Source: Acidimicrobiia bacterium
GTDB taxonomy: Bacteria > Actinomycetota > Acidimicrobiia > IMCC26256 > JAOSJM01
Direction: 5' to 3'
NCBI GenBank assembly: GCA_027494165.1
Contig: JAOSJM010000001.1
Span: forward strand, 868,001 to 932,000
DNA length: 64,000 bases
Shown here: positions 18,951 to 29,096 of the stretch, piece by piece
Position numbering within the stretch: the first letter of the stretch is position 1
Layout of the letters: every line of letters begins with the position of its first letter
Notes under the pieces: generated by a model
The model's input: only the letters and a program-made list of their open reading frames with translations
Database searches by the model: none
Told to the model about the DNA's origin: nothing
Program-made: the position numbers and the translations under genes

Positions 18951-21900
18951 CTGGCGGGCGGGCACGTCGGCGGGGGGCTCCGCCGGCGTTCCGGCCCCGG
19001 CGGAGCCGGGTCCGGTCCACGTGCGCGCGATCTCGACGACGGCGTCGGCGGCGAGGAGCGCCCCGGCGAGCCAGCCCAGCACGTGGGCCCGGTCGAAGAA
19101 CGTCGGCCACTCGAAGACCGGCGGGTAGGAGTACCGCCACTGCTGGACGGCGATGTAGACGGCGCAGGCGCCGAGGGCCGCCGGCGATCCGATCCGCAGG
19201 ACCCACCGGATCCGGGTCGACCGGACGGCCGCGGCGGCGAGTACGCCGAGCAGGAGTCCCACGGCGGGGTGCACGAAGAAGGCCACGCCGGCGGCGACCA
19301 CCATCCCGGCGACGACGGTCGCGGCGGTTCCGGGCGTCCGCCCCTCGGCGGCGATGCCGAGGAGCTCGGCGGGGGATCGTGGACCGGGACCGCGGCCGGT
19401 GCGATCCTGCGCCGGCCCCACGTCACGATCACCAGCACGAGGCACGCGAGCAGCGCAGCCGCGGAGACGCCCAGTGCCCACCAGACCCGCCGCTGGGGCA
19501 TCCACTCCAGCTCGATCGTGAACGACTCGGCCTCGCCGGGATCGACGATCCAACCGTTGGCGTAGCCGTCGACGAGCGTCGGGGGACCGAGGTCGTCTCC
19601 ACCGATCGTGGCGTGCCACCCGGCGTTGAAGCTCTGGCCCAGGACCAGCGTGAACGGGCCCGCGGCGCCGCTGACGTCGACGCTCAGGCTCGTCCGGGAG
19701 TCACGGACCTGCAGCTCGGGCGGGGCCGGTCGCGGCGGCGGCTCGGGGACGACGCCGTGCGGGTCGAGCGGCAGGGCGCCGCCTCCGGCGTCGCTGGCCA
19801 GGGTGAGACGGTCGACGTCGATCCCGCCGTCCCGTCCGATCGCGGTCGACAGGACGTGGCGGCCGGGCGCCAGCCGGATGGGATCCCCGGCGTCGCACGG
19901 CTCCAGGGAGAGGGCGGCCCGACGTTCGGCCGCGTCACGGTCGCCGGTGAGGCGCACCGGCACCGGCGCACCGTCGAGGAACACGAGGTCGTCGAGGCAG
20001 GTCGGGAAGGGTGGGCCGGCCGGCTCCGGACGCTCCACGCCGGGGATGCCCAGCTCCGCGACGGCGACCGGCAAGGTGATCGGGGACGCGGAGAAGTAGT
20101 CGATGGTCCGGACCTCGCGGACCGCTTCGATCGTCACCCGGATCCGGTCTCCGGTGAGCGGCGCGAAGGGAGCCGTCGGCACGGCGACGGCCCGGTCGGG
20201 ATCGGAACCGTCCTCGACCGGCGGCAGCTCCACGAGGCGGGTCTCCCCTCCGGCCTCCACCCGGAGGCGGGTCGGGACCGAGTGCCGGCCGTCGGCGACG
20301 ACCTGGAGGGCGAGCCGGTCGAAGGTCACGGGCTCGGGGGTCTCGATCTCGACGTGGTGGCCGGTCGGGTCCCGGAAGGTCGTCGTCCACGCGGTGCTCG
20401 GGTCGCCGTCCACCGCCTGGGACGCCCGCGCCGTGATCGCGCCGGGAAGCCGGGCCGAGGGGGTGACGGCGATCCCGCCTTCGGCCGGCCCTGGATACCC
20501 CAGGGCCCGATCCAGGACCGTGTCGGGGGCCGCCGAGCTGAGCCGCGCCTCACCACCGATGGTGAGCTCCCGCTCGGTCGGGACGGTGAAGGCCCGGGAG
20601 AGGTGCAGCTCCTCGTCGTACCGCGGGGGGACCGGGTGGATGCGGAGGCGCTCCATCAGGAAGACGAGGCGATGCTCGTGCGATGCCTCGCCGACCCCGT
20701 CGGTGAGGTCGGTGGGCATGCGGACGACCTCCAGGACCCTCACCGGCTCGCCGGCGCCGCGGTCCCGGATCGTGATCTCGGCGAACCCCACGGCACTGAC
20801 CCCGACGTAGTCGGCCCTCGCTCCGACGTTGTCGGCGTCGACGACGATCTCGATCCGGTCGAACCGGCGCTCCGCGAACGTCACGACCTGACCCTGGGGG
20901 GTACGTGACCCCTCGTCGAGGTCGATCCGCTCCTCGGTCACGTGCGACCCGTCGTGGAACGTGAGGGTCGCCCTCGTGATGTACCGGTCGCGGTCCCCGA
21001 TGAGCGGCTGCACCAGCTCCAGCCGATCGGTGGTCACCGGCCGGTCGAGGTCGACCCTGATGCGCTCGCCGACCACGGGCGCGAACGCCCCCACCTTCCA
21101 CGCCGTCTCGAGGTCGCCGTCGAGCGCCCGCGCGGCCCGGTCCTCGGGGGTGTAGGAGACGGGGTTGCCGTACGCGGTGGCCGTCACCGTCGCCCCGTGC
21201 TGCTCGGTGACGGTCGAGGCGGCCACGTCCGCATCGGGGAAGACGTCGAGACGCGCGTCGGAGGGGTCGTGGACCAACGGCACCTCGTCCGGGCGCTCGG
21301 TGTAGCCGAGGTTGTCGCGCACGGTGCTCCAGCGACGCGCCCGCCTGCGGTTCGAGTCCGTGACGACGAGGGTGGTGTCGTCGGCGAGCGCCGCGGCGAG
21401 CTCGCCGGGCGTTCGGGAGGCGGAGTACACGACGATCCCGTCCGCGGTGACGAGCCCGACCGCCGCGGCGCCCACGAGCCCCTCGCCGTCGCCGGCCAGC
21501 ACGAGGGAGGGAGCGGTGCCTCGGGCGCGCACGATCGGCACCGCGTCCTGGACCGGGTAGATCACGACCGGCGGCGGGTCCGGCACCTCGGCCGGGAGCG
21601 CGAGGGCGGTCTCGTCGAGCAGCGGGAAGTGGAGCGGCGGGCCGAGATCGTCGCCGTACGACTCGGGCTCGTCGAGGCCGTGGGGGGGTGGCGTGAGGAG
21701 CAGCTTCATGGGTACGGGCCGGATCAGGTTGTACCGGTCGACCTGGAGGTCGTAGCGGGCCACGACGTCGCCGACGGCGAGGAGCCGCGCGACGGGGGCG
21801 ATCGAGGCGGGATCCAGGGTTCCCTCCTGGAGTCGCCGGTCGAGCGCGTTCAACAGGTCGGCGGAGGCCGGAGAGCCCCAGGGGATGAGCTCACGGGCGA

Positions 21901-23398
21901 CGTAGGGCCGGTCCATGATCCCCGGGGTGATCGGGTCGACGGTGTTCCCCCACCGGTACGAGGCGAAGTCGGCCCCGGGCAGCTCGAGCACCCGCGTCCC
22001 GTCGCCGCTCCGGTCGAGCGCGGCCGCCGCCTCCTCCCAGTAGCCGGGGATGTCCTCGGGGCGCCGGAGGTTCTCCCCGTAGTACGTGCCGTCCACCAGC
22101 GCCGGGAAGTTGGCGACCACGACGACCGCCACCAGTGCGGGGAGGGCGATCCCGTACCGGGACAGGGTGGCGGAGCGGGCAGCGAGTCGTGCCCGGAGAG
22201 CCGGCGTGAGCGCGTTGACGCCCAGGGCGAGGAACACCGCCAGGCTCAGGGCCACGAGCGGCACCGCCCGACCGGTGCTCCGGAGCGCGAGGCCCGCCGA
22301 CGACCGCTCCGCGAACGCCTTCATCGTCGCCCCGAACCAGGAGGGGTCCTCGTAGGGGTGCGCGCCGACGGATATCGCCAGCCCCACGAAGGCGAGGAGG
22401 GCGAAGAACACCCGGTGCCGCCACCGCACGAGAGCCGCGGAGACGAGGGCGAAGGTCGGGATCGCGTAGCTGACGAGGATCAGCCAGAGCCACTGCGTGT
22501 AGGACACGCTCGACTCGATCCAGGGCCCGAGCTTGTCCCGACCGTAGAAGAACCAGTAGCCGAGGCCCCGGAACACCTCGGGGGCCACCGAGGCCTTGGC
22601 CACCGTCCTCACCGTCTCGGTGTAACGCAGGATGTCGAGGCCGTAGCCCGCCTGGAGCGAGAGGCCCGCCACCCACCAGAGCGAGGTGGCGACGACCAGG
22701 AGCGCGAGGCGCGTCGACGTCGCCAGTGCCCGACGGAGGGTCACCTCTCGGCGGACGAACACGGCGTAGGGGATCCACAGTCCGGGCGCGACCAGGGCGA
22801 ACGCCAGGGCGGTGGCGTTCACGCCCCCCACGAGCTGGACCGTGACGGCGAACAGCGCGGGGTAGCGCCAACCACCCCTCCGCAGGGCCCGGATGGCGAA
22901 CGCGAGCATCCACGGCAGGCCGGCGAAGGGCAGGAGGATGACCGAGATGCGGGCCGAGTAGTTGAGCAGGTACGGGCTGAGCATGTACGCCAGCGCGCCG
23001 ACGGGCACACCCGGCCCCCGCAGGTCGAGCGTGCGGAGGAGGTACAGGACGCCGAGGCCGGCGAGGAACACGATCGACCCGAGCCACAGGCGTTGCGCGA
23101 CCCAGTCGGGGATCCCCAGGTGCTCGCACACCCAGTAGTACGGCCCCATCGGGAACAGGTACCCGATGTTCTGGTGCGTCACCGTCCCCAGGCCGATGTT
23201 CGGGTCCCACATCGACGCGGCGCGACCGAGCAGGCGGTCAGGGTCGAGGTAGAGGTACTGCTTCGTGTCGGCCGCGACCTCACCGGGCGCGGTCCAGAGC
23301 ACGGGCAGGTAGCTCAGGGCGGCGAGCGCGACGTAGCCGAACCGGCGCTGGCGGGGGCTCGCGACCCGCGCGCTCGCGACACCCGTGGCGGTCACCAC
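18924..23398 (-). CDS. aftD: AftD-type alpha-(1->3)-arabinofuranosyltransferase (one apparent frameshift)
   Basis: About 1491 aa. The N-terminal ~420 residues form a polytopic GT-C membrane domain. It begins after a short basic leader, and its first extracytoplasmic loop contains ADTKQYLYLDPDRLL and GYLFPMGPYYWV, the signature of the AftD/DUF3367 family. A long extracytoplasmic part follows, with two carbohydrate-binding-like (discoidin) domains: the repeated pattern ALDGDLETAWKVG and AVDGDPSTAWTTT. A C-terminal cluster of membrane helices ends the protein. The frame breaks at G5 19371-19375; adding one base restores it. The start GTG at 23398 is approximate. The last ~10 residues (RQWAVEDSNL) come from antisense tRNA sequence. 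It acts on arabinan or a related cell-wall glycan. Confidence 0.78.
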
Positions 23399-23663
23399 CG
23401 AGGGCGGCGCGCTGGGATGGTGGGGCGTGCCGCCGCGTCGATCACCGTCGTACCCAGCCCTCGCGCCGACTCGTCGGCCCGCACCGGCACGCCGCTCACC
23501 CGGTGGTGACCGGAGCGTGAGCGAGCATGAGCCGGACCGCGGCCATGGACACCGGTGTGGGATGCTACACATCGACCGTCACCCCGCAGCGGATCAGGAG
23601 CCGCCTCCCTGGACCGCGACGTCGTCACGAGTGCGAGGGCGTGCCGTCGAGGGAGCCTGCGCG

Positions 23664-24461
23664 ATGACCGAAGACAGGGACCTGCGGCTCACCGGTGAGC
23701 GCCCGATCAAGGGTTCGACGCCCGATTCGCTCCTGGCGTTCCACGAGGCCGGCTACCGCGAGGTGGCCTCCCGACTCGGCCCCGGTGCGGTGCTCGACGT
23801 CGGCTGCGGCGTGGGCGAGGAGACGGCGACCCTCGCGGGCCCGGACCGCTACCTCGTCGGCGTCGACTACAGCGTCGAGACCACCATCGCGGCCCGGAGC
23901 CGGGCCGGCTCCGCCGGCCCGGCCTTCGCCGGCATGGACGGGACGCGTCTGGCGTTCCGCGACCGTTCGTTCGACGCGGTCTGCTCGTCCCACATCGTCG
24001 AGCACTTCACCGCCCCGGAGACCCATGTCGCCGAGCTGGCGCGGGTCCTGCGGCCCGGTGGCGTCGCCTTCGTGATCACCCCGAACCGCCCGGCCGACTT
24101 CGAGAACCCGTTCCACGTCCACCTCTTCGAGGCCGTGGATCTGGCATCCCTCCTCCGGACCTTCTTCGGCGAGGTCGAGGTCCTCGGGCTCGAGGGCGAC
24201 GAGGCCGTCCACGCCGACTTCGCCCGGAGGCGGGCGAAGGGCGAGCGGCTCCTCAGACTCGACCGGTTCCGGCTGCGCCATCGCGTGCCCCGGTCGTGGT
24301 ACGTGTGGGCCTACGAGCGTGCGCTGCCGGTCGTCTACCGGCTGCTGGGCCCGGAGAGCACCGGCATCGGTTCGGGGCTCGACGCCTCCCACTTCTTCCT
24401 CGCCCCCGAGATCTCGCCCGCGACTCCCGGCCTGTTCGCCGTCGCTCGCGCCCCGCGCTGA
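23664..24461 (+). CDS. class I SAM-dependent methyltransferase
   Basis: 265 aa. Motif I is VLDVGCGVGEETATLAG, followed by acidic motif II (VGVDYS) and the DAVCSSHIVEHF post-motif typical of Methyltransf_11 proteins. ELARVLRPGGVAFVITPNRP is the family's motif IV. The C-terminal ~90 residues (YERALPVVYRLLG, ASHFFLAPEI) are less conserved and may bind the acceptor. The ATG at 23664 has GAGGGAG upstream. It is divergent from aftD across a 265-bp spacer with no clear signal, and a role in cell-envelope glycan modification is possible but only from context. A strong terminator follows. Confidence 0.78.
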   Translation: MTEDRDLRLTGERPIKGSTPDSLLAFHEAGYREVASRLGPGAVLDVGCGVGEETATLAGPDRYLVGVDYSVETTIAARSRAGSAGPAFAGMDGTRLAFRDRSFDAVCSSHIVEHFTAPETHVAELARVLRPGGVAFVITPNRPADFENPFHVHLFEAVDLASLLRTFFGEVEVLGLEGDEAVHADFARRRAKGERLLRLDRFRLRHRVPRSWYVWAYERALPVVYRLLGPESTGIGSGLDASHFFLAPEISPATPGLFAVARAPR

Positions 24462-24485
24462 CGAGGTTCCGCCCTCGGGACGCGA

Positions 24486-24516
24486 GAGAGGGGAGCCCCT
24501 GAGGGGCTCCCCTCTC
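24486..24516. terminator. bidirectional terminator hairpin between convergent genes
   Basis: A perfect 14-bp stem, GAGAGGGGAGCCCC and its complement, is closed by the 3-nt loop TGA. It lies between the convergent methyltransferase (ends 24461) and fasciclin gene (ends 24552). There is no T-tract, as is common in actinobacterial terminators. Confidence 0.8.
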
Positions 24517-24551
24517 CTCCCCGGGGGTCGGGGGACCTGGGGCCTGCCGTC

Positions 24552-25178
24552 CTAGAGGGCGAGGCCCGGCGGCAGCAGGACCGTGTCGATGACGTGGACC
24601 ACGCCGTTGGAGGCCATGACGTCGGGCATCACGACCGTGGCGTCGTTGACCATGACCGACCCGCCGTCGGCCACGATCGTGACCGACCCGCCCTGGACCG
24701 TCGGCACCTCGGCGCCCGTCGCCACGTCGGGGAGGGCGGCCACGTCAGCGGCGGGGAAGCTCCCCTCCACCACGTGGTAGGTGAGGATCGAGGTCAGGAG
24801 CTCCTGGTCGGCCAGGATCTGGTCGAGGGTCTCCTGCGGGATCGCGGCGAAGGCGTCGTTCGTCGGCGCGAAGACCGTGAACGGCCCCTCGGACGAGAGG
24901 GTCTCGACGAGACCCGCCGCCTGCACCGCCTCCACGAGCGTCGAGAGCTCGGGCGTGGCCACGGCGAGGTCGACGATCGTCGAACCCTCCTCGGCGGCCG
25001 CGTCGTCGGACTCGGTGGTGGTGTCCTCGGCCTCGGAGCCGCTGACGACCTGCTCGGTGCTGGCGGTCGTGCCCTCGTCGGCGCTGCCGCTGTCGTCGTC
25101 GTCGCTGCTGCAGGCCGCCGCGACGATCGCGACGACGCCGACGGCGGCGAGGACCTGGGCGAGCTTCTTCTGGCGCAT
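24552..25178 (-). CDS. fasciclin-domain lipoprotein
   Basis: 208 aa exported lipoprotein. Residues 1-22 are a signal peptide with a lipobox (VAAAC, Cys22). An acidic Ser/Thr/Asp-rich linker spans about residues 23-70. One fasciclin (FAS1) domain follows, with the H1 box TVFAPTNDAFAAIP, the YHVVEG motif and the H2 box NGVVHVIDTVLLPPG. FAS1 domains mediate adhesion or surface interactions. The ATG at 25178 is chosen over an in-frame start 99 nt upstream because AGGAAGGA precedes it and it begins with the signal peptide. It stands alone; function beyond surface anchoring is not predictable. Confidence 0.88.
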   Translation of the reverse strand: MRQKKLAQVLAAVGVVAIVAAACSSDDDDSGSADEGTTASTEQVVSGSEAEDTTTESDDAAAEEGSTIVDLAVATPELSTLVEAVQAAGLVETLSSEGPFTVFAPTNDAFAAIPQETLDQILADQELLTSILTYHVVEGSFPAADVAALPDVATGAEVPTVQGGSVTIVADGGSVMVNDATVVMPDVMASNGVVHVIDTVLLPPGLAL

Positions 25179-25203
25179 GGCGTCCTTCCTCACTCGGATC
25201 TCA

Positions 25204-25218
25204 TTCGGATCTTCCGAA
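25204..25218. promoter_or_regulatory. inverted repeat in fasciclin gene leader
   Basis: TTCGGA-TCT-TCCGAA is a perfect 6-bp-arm palindrome 26 nt upstream of the 25178 start. A second copy of the half sequence (CGGATCT) lies beside it. It could be an operator or a leader hairpin. Confidence 0.3.
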
Positions 25219-25384
25219 CGCCCCTCATACGGAGCGGGAGCACGTCCGGATGGGGGCAGCGACGAGACGGCGGTCACGTCGTGGCGGCGGCCGACCTCGG
25301 GGGATCCCGACCGGCGGGTAACCGGGCGCGCCCCTAACCTTGGTCGGTGCGCCAGCCGATGGTCCGGGAGAGGAGGTGCCGACC

Positions 25385-28072
25385 GTGTTCATCGACGGCT
25401 TCGTCCGCCAGCTCCCCGACATCGACCCGGAGGAGACCCGCGAGTGGCTGGAGTCGCTCGACGCGGTCGTCGGGATCCGCGGCAAGTCGCGGGCCAACTA
25501 CCTGCTGGCCCGGATCATGGAGCGGGCCCGGGAGCAGGGTGTCGGCGTCCCCGCGATGGTGTCGACCGACTACATCAACACGATCCCCGCCGAGCAGGAG
25601 CCCTGGTTCCCCGGCGACGAGGACATCGAGCGCCGCATCCGCCGCATCATCCGCTGGAACGCGGTGGCGATGGTGGACCGGGCCAACCGGCGCCACGAGG
25701 GCCTGGGCGGGCACTTGTCGACGTACGCGTCGGCGGCGTCCCTCTACGAGGTGGGCTTCAACCACTTCTTCAGGGGCAAGGCCCACGGCAGCTTCGGCGA
25801 CCAGGTCTACTTCCAGGGTCACGCGGCCCCCGGCATCTACGCCCGGGCCTACCTCGAGGGTCGCCTGACCGAGGAGCACCTCGACCGGTTCCGCCGGGAG
25901 GTGGGTGGCCACGGTCTGCCCAGCTACCCGCACCCCCGTCGCATGCCCGCCTTCTGGGAGTTCCCGACCGTCAGCATGGGCCTCGGGCCCCTCAACGCCG
26001 TCTACCAGGCTCGGTTCAACCGCTACCTGCACCACAACCGCGTCGCCGACACGAGCCAGGCCAAGGTGTGGTGCTTCGTCGGGGACGGCGAGATGGACGA
26101 GCCCGAGGCGATGGCCGCGCTCTCGCTGGCGGCCCGCGAGCGGCTCGACAACCTCGTCTTCGTCGTCAACTGCAACCTCCAGCGCCTCGACGGTCCGGTC
26201 CGGGGCAACGGGAAGATCATCCAGGAGCTCGAGGCCGTCTTCCGGGGCGCGAGCTGGAACGTCGTCAAGGTGATCTGGGGGCGGGGCTGGGACGAGCTCC
26301 TCGCCCGCGACGTCGACGGCGTGCTCGTCAACACGATGAACACGACGGTGGACGGGGCCTTCCAGAAGTACGCGGTGGAGACGGGCGCCTACATCCGGGA
26401 GCACTTCTTCGGGCCCGATCCCCGCCTGCGCGCGATGGTCGAGCACCTCTCCGACGAGGACCTGGAGAAGCTCCCCCGCGGCGGCCACGACTACCGGAAG
26501 CTCTACGCGGCCTACAAGGTGGCGGTGGAGCAGACCGAGCGGCCCACGGTCATCCTGGCCAAGACGGTCAAGGGCTGGACGCTGGGCAAGGAGATCGAGG
26601 CCCGCATGGCCACCCACCAGATCAAGAAGATGGACGCGGCCACGCTCAAGGCCTTCCGGGACCGCCTGCACCTCCCGATCCCCGACTCGGAGCTCGAGGA
26701 CGGCGACCCGCCCTACCACCACCCCGGCACCGACTCCGAGGAGTACGAGTACCTCATGGAGCGGCGCCGCCAGCTCGACGGCTGCCTCCCGGAGCGCGTC
26801 GTGCGGGGCAAGACGTTCGTCCTCCCCGGTCGTGACCCGTACGCGGACGTCATGGCCGGCACCGGCGACCGCGTGCAGGCGAGCACCACGACGGCCTTCG
26901 CCCGCCTGCTGAGGAACCTGCTGCGAGACCCGGGCATCGGCGACCGTGTCGTGCCCATCATCCCCGACGAGGCCCGCACCTTCGGGCTCGACGCGCTCTT
27001 CCGCGAGGTGAAGATCTACGCCCCCCACGGCCAGCTCTACGAGCCGGTCGACGCCGGGCTCCTCCTCTCCTACCAGGAGGCCACCGAAGGGCGGATCCTG
27101 GAGGAGGGGATCACCGAGGCCGGGGCTCTCGCCAGCTTCACGGCCGCGGGCACGGCGTACGCCACCTGGGGCCAGCCCATGATCCCGTTCTTCATCTTCT
27201 ACTCGATGTTCGGGTTCCAGCGGGTGGGCGACCTCGTGTGGTCCTTCGGCGACCAGCGCGGTCGCGGCTTCCTGCTCGGGGCGACGGCGGGGAGGACCAC
27301 CCTGGCCGGGGAGGGCCTCCAGCACTGTGACGGTCACAGTCACGTGCTCGCCGGCACCGTCCCGAACTGCCGTGCCTACGACCCGGCCTTCGCCTACGAG
27401 GTGGCCGTCCTCGTGCGGGACGGGATCGAGCGGATGTACGGGCCGGAACCGGAGGACTGCTTCTACTACCTGACCCTCTACAACGAGAACCTCGCCATGC
27501 CGCCGATGCCCGACGGCGTCGAGGACGGGATCGTGCGCGGCCTGTACCGGTACCGGGAGGCACCGGGGGAGCGGACCCACCGGGCCCAGATCCTGGGCAG
27601 CGGCTCGGCGATGGCCGCCGCGCTCGAGGCCCAGCGCCTCCTGGCCGAGGAGCACGACGTGGCGGCCGACGTGTGGAGCGCGACCAGCTACAAGCTGCTG
27701 CGGGAGGACGCTCTCGCCGCCGAGCGCTGGAACCGCCTCCACCCGACGGAGCCACCTCGGACGCCCTACGTGACGGAGCAGCTCGGCCGGATCGACGGCC
27801 CGGTGGTGGCGGTGACCGACTTCATGAAGGCCGTGCCCGACCAGGTGTCGCGGTTCGTCCCCCAGCCGTTCGTGCCCTTGGGGACCGACGGCTACGGGCT
27901 GTCGGACACCCGCGAGGCGCTCCGCCGGTACTTCGAGGTGGACGCACCGCACGTCGTGGTGGCCGTCCTCGACGGGTTGGCCCAGCGAGGCGAGGTGAAG
28001 GGGGAGGTGGTCGCCGAGGCGATCCGCCGCTACGGTCTGGACCCCGAGGCACCCGACCCCAGGGAGGCTTGA
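25385..28072 (+). CDS. aceE: pyruvate dehydrogenase E1 component, homodimeric type
   Basis: 895 aa, the usual size of single-chain AceE. It decarboxylates pyruvate with thiamine diphosphate and acetylates the E2 lipoyl domain. Visible features: [14 protein letters not shown], the active-site stretch [22 protein letters not shown], the ThDP/Mg motif [14 protein letters not shown] with [17 protein letters not shown], and the C-terminal transketolase-like part with [20 protein letters not shown]. The GTG at 25385 is chosen because AGGAGG lies 8 nt upstream; an upstream GTG at 25376 overlaps that Shine-Dalgarno. TAACCT at 25335-25340 may be the -10. No E2, E3 or regulator gene is adjacent. Confidence 0.93.
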   Translation: MFIDGFVRQLPDIDPEETREWLESLDAVVGIRGKSRANYLLARIMERAREQGVGVPAMVSTDYINTIPAEQEPWFPGDEDIERRIRRIIRWNAVAMVDRANRRHEGLGGHLSTYASAASLYEVGFNHFFRGKAHGSFGDQVYFQGHAAPGIYARAYLEGRLTEEHLDRFRREVGGHGLPSYPHPRRMPAFWEFPTVSMGLGPLNAVYQARFNRYLHHNRVADTSQAKVWCFVGDGEMDEPEAMAALSLAARERLDNLVFVVNCNLQRLDGPVRGNGKIIQELEAVFRGASWNVVKVIWGRGWDELLARDVDGVLVNTMNTTVDGAFQKYAVETGAYIREHFFGPDPRLRAMVEHLSDEDLEKLPRGGHDYRKLYAAYKVAVEQTERPTVILAKTVKGWTLGKEIEARMATHQIKKMDAATLKAFRDRLHLPIPDSELEDGDPPYHHPGTDSEEYEYLMERRRQLDGCLPERVVRGKTFVLPGRDPYADVMAGTGDRVQASTTTAFARLLRNLLRDPGIGDRVVPIIPDEARTFGLDALFREVKIYAPHGQLYEPVDAGLLLSYQEATEGRILEEGITEAGALASFTAAGTAYATWGQPMIPFFIFYSMFGFQRVGDLVWSFGDQRGRGFLLGATAGRTTLAGEGLQHCDGHSHVLAGTVPNCRAYDPAFAYEVAVLVRDGIERMYGPEPEDCFYYLTLYNENLAMPPMPDGVEDGIVRGLYRYREAPGERTHRAQILGSGSAMAAALEAQRLLAEEHDVAADVWSATSYKLLREDALAAERWNRLHPTEPPRTPYVTEQLGRIDGPVVAVTDFMKAVPDQVSRFVPQPFVPLGTDGYGLSDTREALRRYFEVDAPHVVVAVLDGLAQRGEVKGEVVAEAIRRYGLDPEAPDPREA

Positions 28073-28102
28073 GGCCGCGACCGGACCTGGAGGGGACGGG
28101 GA

Positions 28103-28300
28103 TCAGGCGAGGTCGTCGTCCTCGTCGGACCCGTCGTCCTCGTCACCCCAGTCGTCGTCGAGCTCGTCGTCGTCGAGCTCGACGCTCGCGGTGTCGACGT
28201 CCGCCAGCGTGCCACTCCCCTCGGAGAACAGGCCGTCGTCGAAGCCGCGCTTGAGCTCGCGGGCCTCGCGGAACCGCCGCGCTCGTCCCTTTCTCGCCAC
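28103..28300 (-). CDS. small basic/acidic bipartite protein, unknown function
   Basis: 65 aa. The first ~20 residues are strongly basic (ARKGRARRFREARELKRGF), while the last 30 are almost only Asp/Glu with Trp-Gly. No membrane segment or cysteine is present. The GTG start has AGGTGACGAG just before it. Such charge-split small proteins may bind nucleic acid or a basic partner, but I recognise no family. It lies between the ends of aceE and the nitroreductase gene, on the nitroreductase strand with a 60-bp gap. Confidence 0.55.
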   Translation of the reverse strand: MARKGRARRFREARELKRGFDDGLFSEGSGTLADVDTASVELDDDELDDDWGDEDDGSDEDDDLA

Positions 28301-28360
28301 CTCGTCACCTGCCTCGAACTCAGGTCCCCCATCATGCCGCAGGTCGACGCTCCGCGCGTG

Positions 28361-29038
28361 TCATGACCTTCCGTCGGTCGCCCGGGTCAGCCGGCGGCCG
28401 AAGCGGTCGAGGTGGACGACCTCCTCGACGGGCCGCCGGCTGGTGGGCCCGTGGGCGCCCCGCGGCCACCCGAGCGGGACGACGGCGCACGGTGTCACGT
28501 TCCAGGGTAGCCCGAGCGTGCGCCGGGCCAGCATCATCGACCACAGGGGAAGGGTGGTGAGGGTCCCGCCCAGACCGAGCGCCCGGGCGGCGAGCAGCAG
28601 GTTCTGGACGGTGGGGAAGACGGACCCGTAGTAGGTGGCCTCGGCCCACGGCCACAGGCGGGGCACCGGGCGCCGCCGGCAGACCACCACGACGACCGGG
28701 ATCTCCTCGAAGTGGTCGGCCTGCCACTGCACGGCGTCGACGATGCGCCGGAGGCGGGCCTCGCGCCGGATGCGGAACCAGCCCAGGCGGCGGTACACCG
28801 ACCACGCCTGGCGGTTCAGCCGGGCGAGCTGGTGCTTCACGGTGGGATCCCGGACCACGACGAACTCCCAGGGCTGGGCGTTGCCGCCCGAGGGGGCACC
28901 CATGGCCAGCTCGATGCAGCGCAGCACGGTGTCGTCGTCGACGGGGTCGGGGAGCAGGCGCCGGATCGCCCGCTGGGTCTCCATCGCCAGCGCGACCGGC
29001 ATCTGCAGGCCCGCTTCGACCTCGGCGTAGCTCGGCAT
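28361..29038 (-). CDS. nitroreductase family protein
   Basis: 225 aa FMN-binding protein. The N-terminus has ETQRAIRRLLPDPVDDDTVLRCIELAMGAPSGGNAQPWEFVVVRD, where RAIRR and APSGGNAQPW are the FMN-phosphate contacts of the family. A central helix pair and the later YYGSVFPTVQNLLLAARALGLGGTLTT block complete the fold. The ATG at 29038 is preferred over a GTG 18 nt upstream because GGAGGGGG fits as Shine-Dalgarno. It reduces nitro, quinone or other electron acceptors with NAD(P)H. It is divergent from the amidase gene. Confidence 0.85.
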   Translation of the reverse strand: MPSYAEVEAGLQMPVALAMETQRAIRRLLPDPVDDDTVLRCIELAMGAPSGGNAQPWEFVVVRDPTVKHQLARLNRQAWSVYRRLGWFRIRREARLRRIVDAVQWQADHFEEIPVVVVVCRRRPVPRLWPWAEATYYGSVFPTVQNLLLAARALGLGGTLTTLPLWSMMLARRTLGLPWNVTPCAVVPLGWPRGAHGPTSRRPVEEVVHLDRFGRRLTRATDGRS

Positions 29039-29096
29039 GGCCCCCTCCTCGGTCACGGGCGACGGGCGAGGCTAGCGTCACTTCCGGAGGTGACCG

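Noticed and set aside
20942..23509. An 855-codon frame opposite aftD
   Set aside because: No family motifs; the minus-strand AftD reading is conserved across the same stretch.
27328..27345. TGTGACGGTCACA palindrome inside aceE as a second CRP-like site
   Set aside because: The spacing is N3 rather than N6, and it lies within conserved codons of the enzyme (HCDGHSH).
25334..27952. An 872-codon frame opposite aceE
   Set aside because: Antisense shadow of a highly conserved enzyme.
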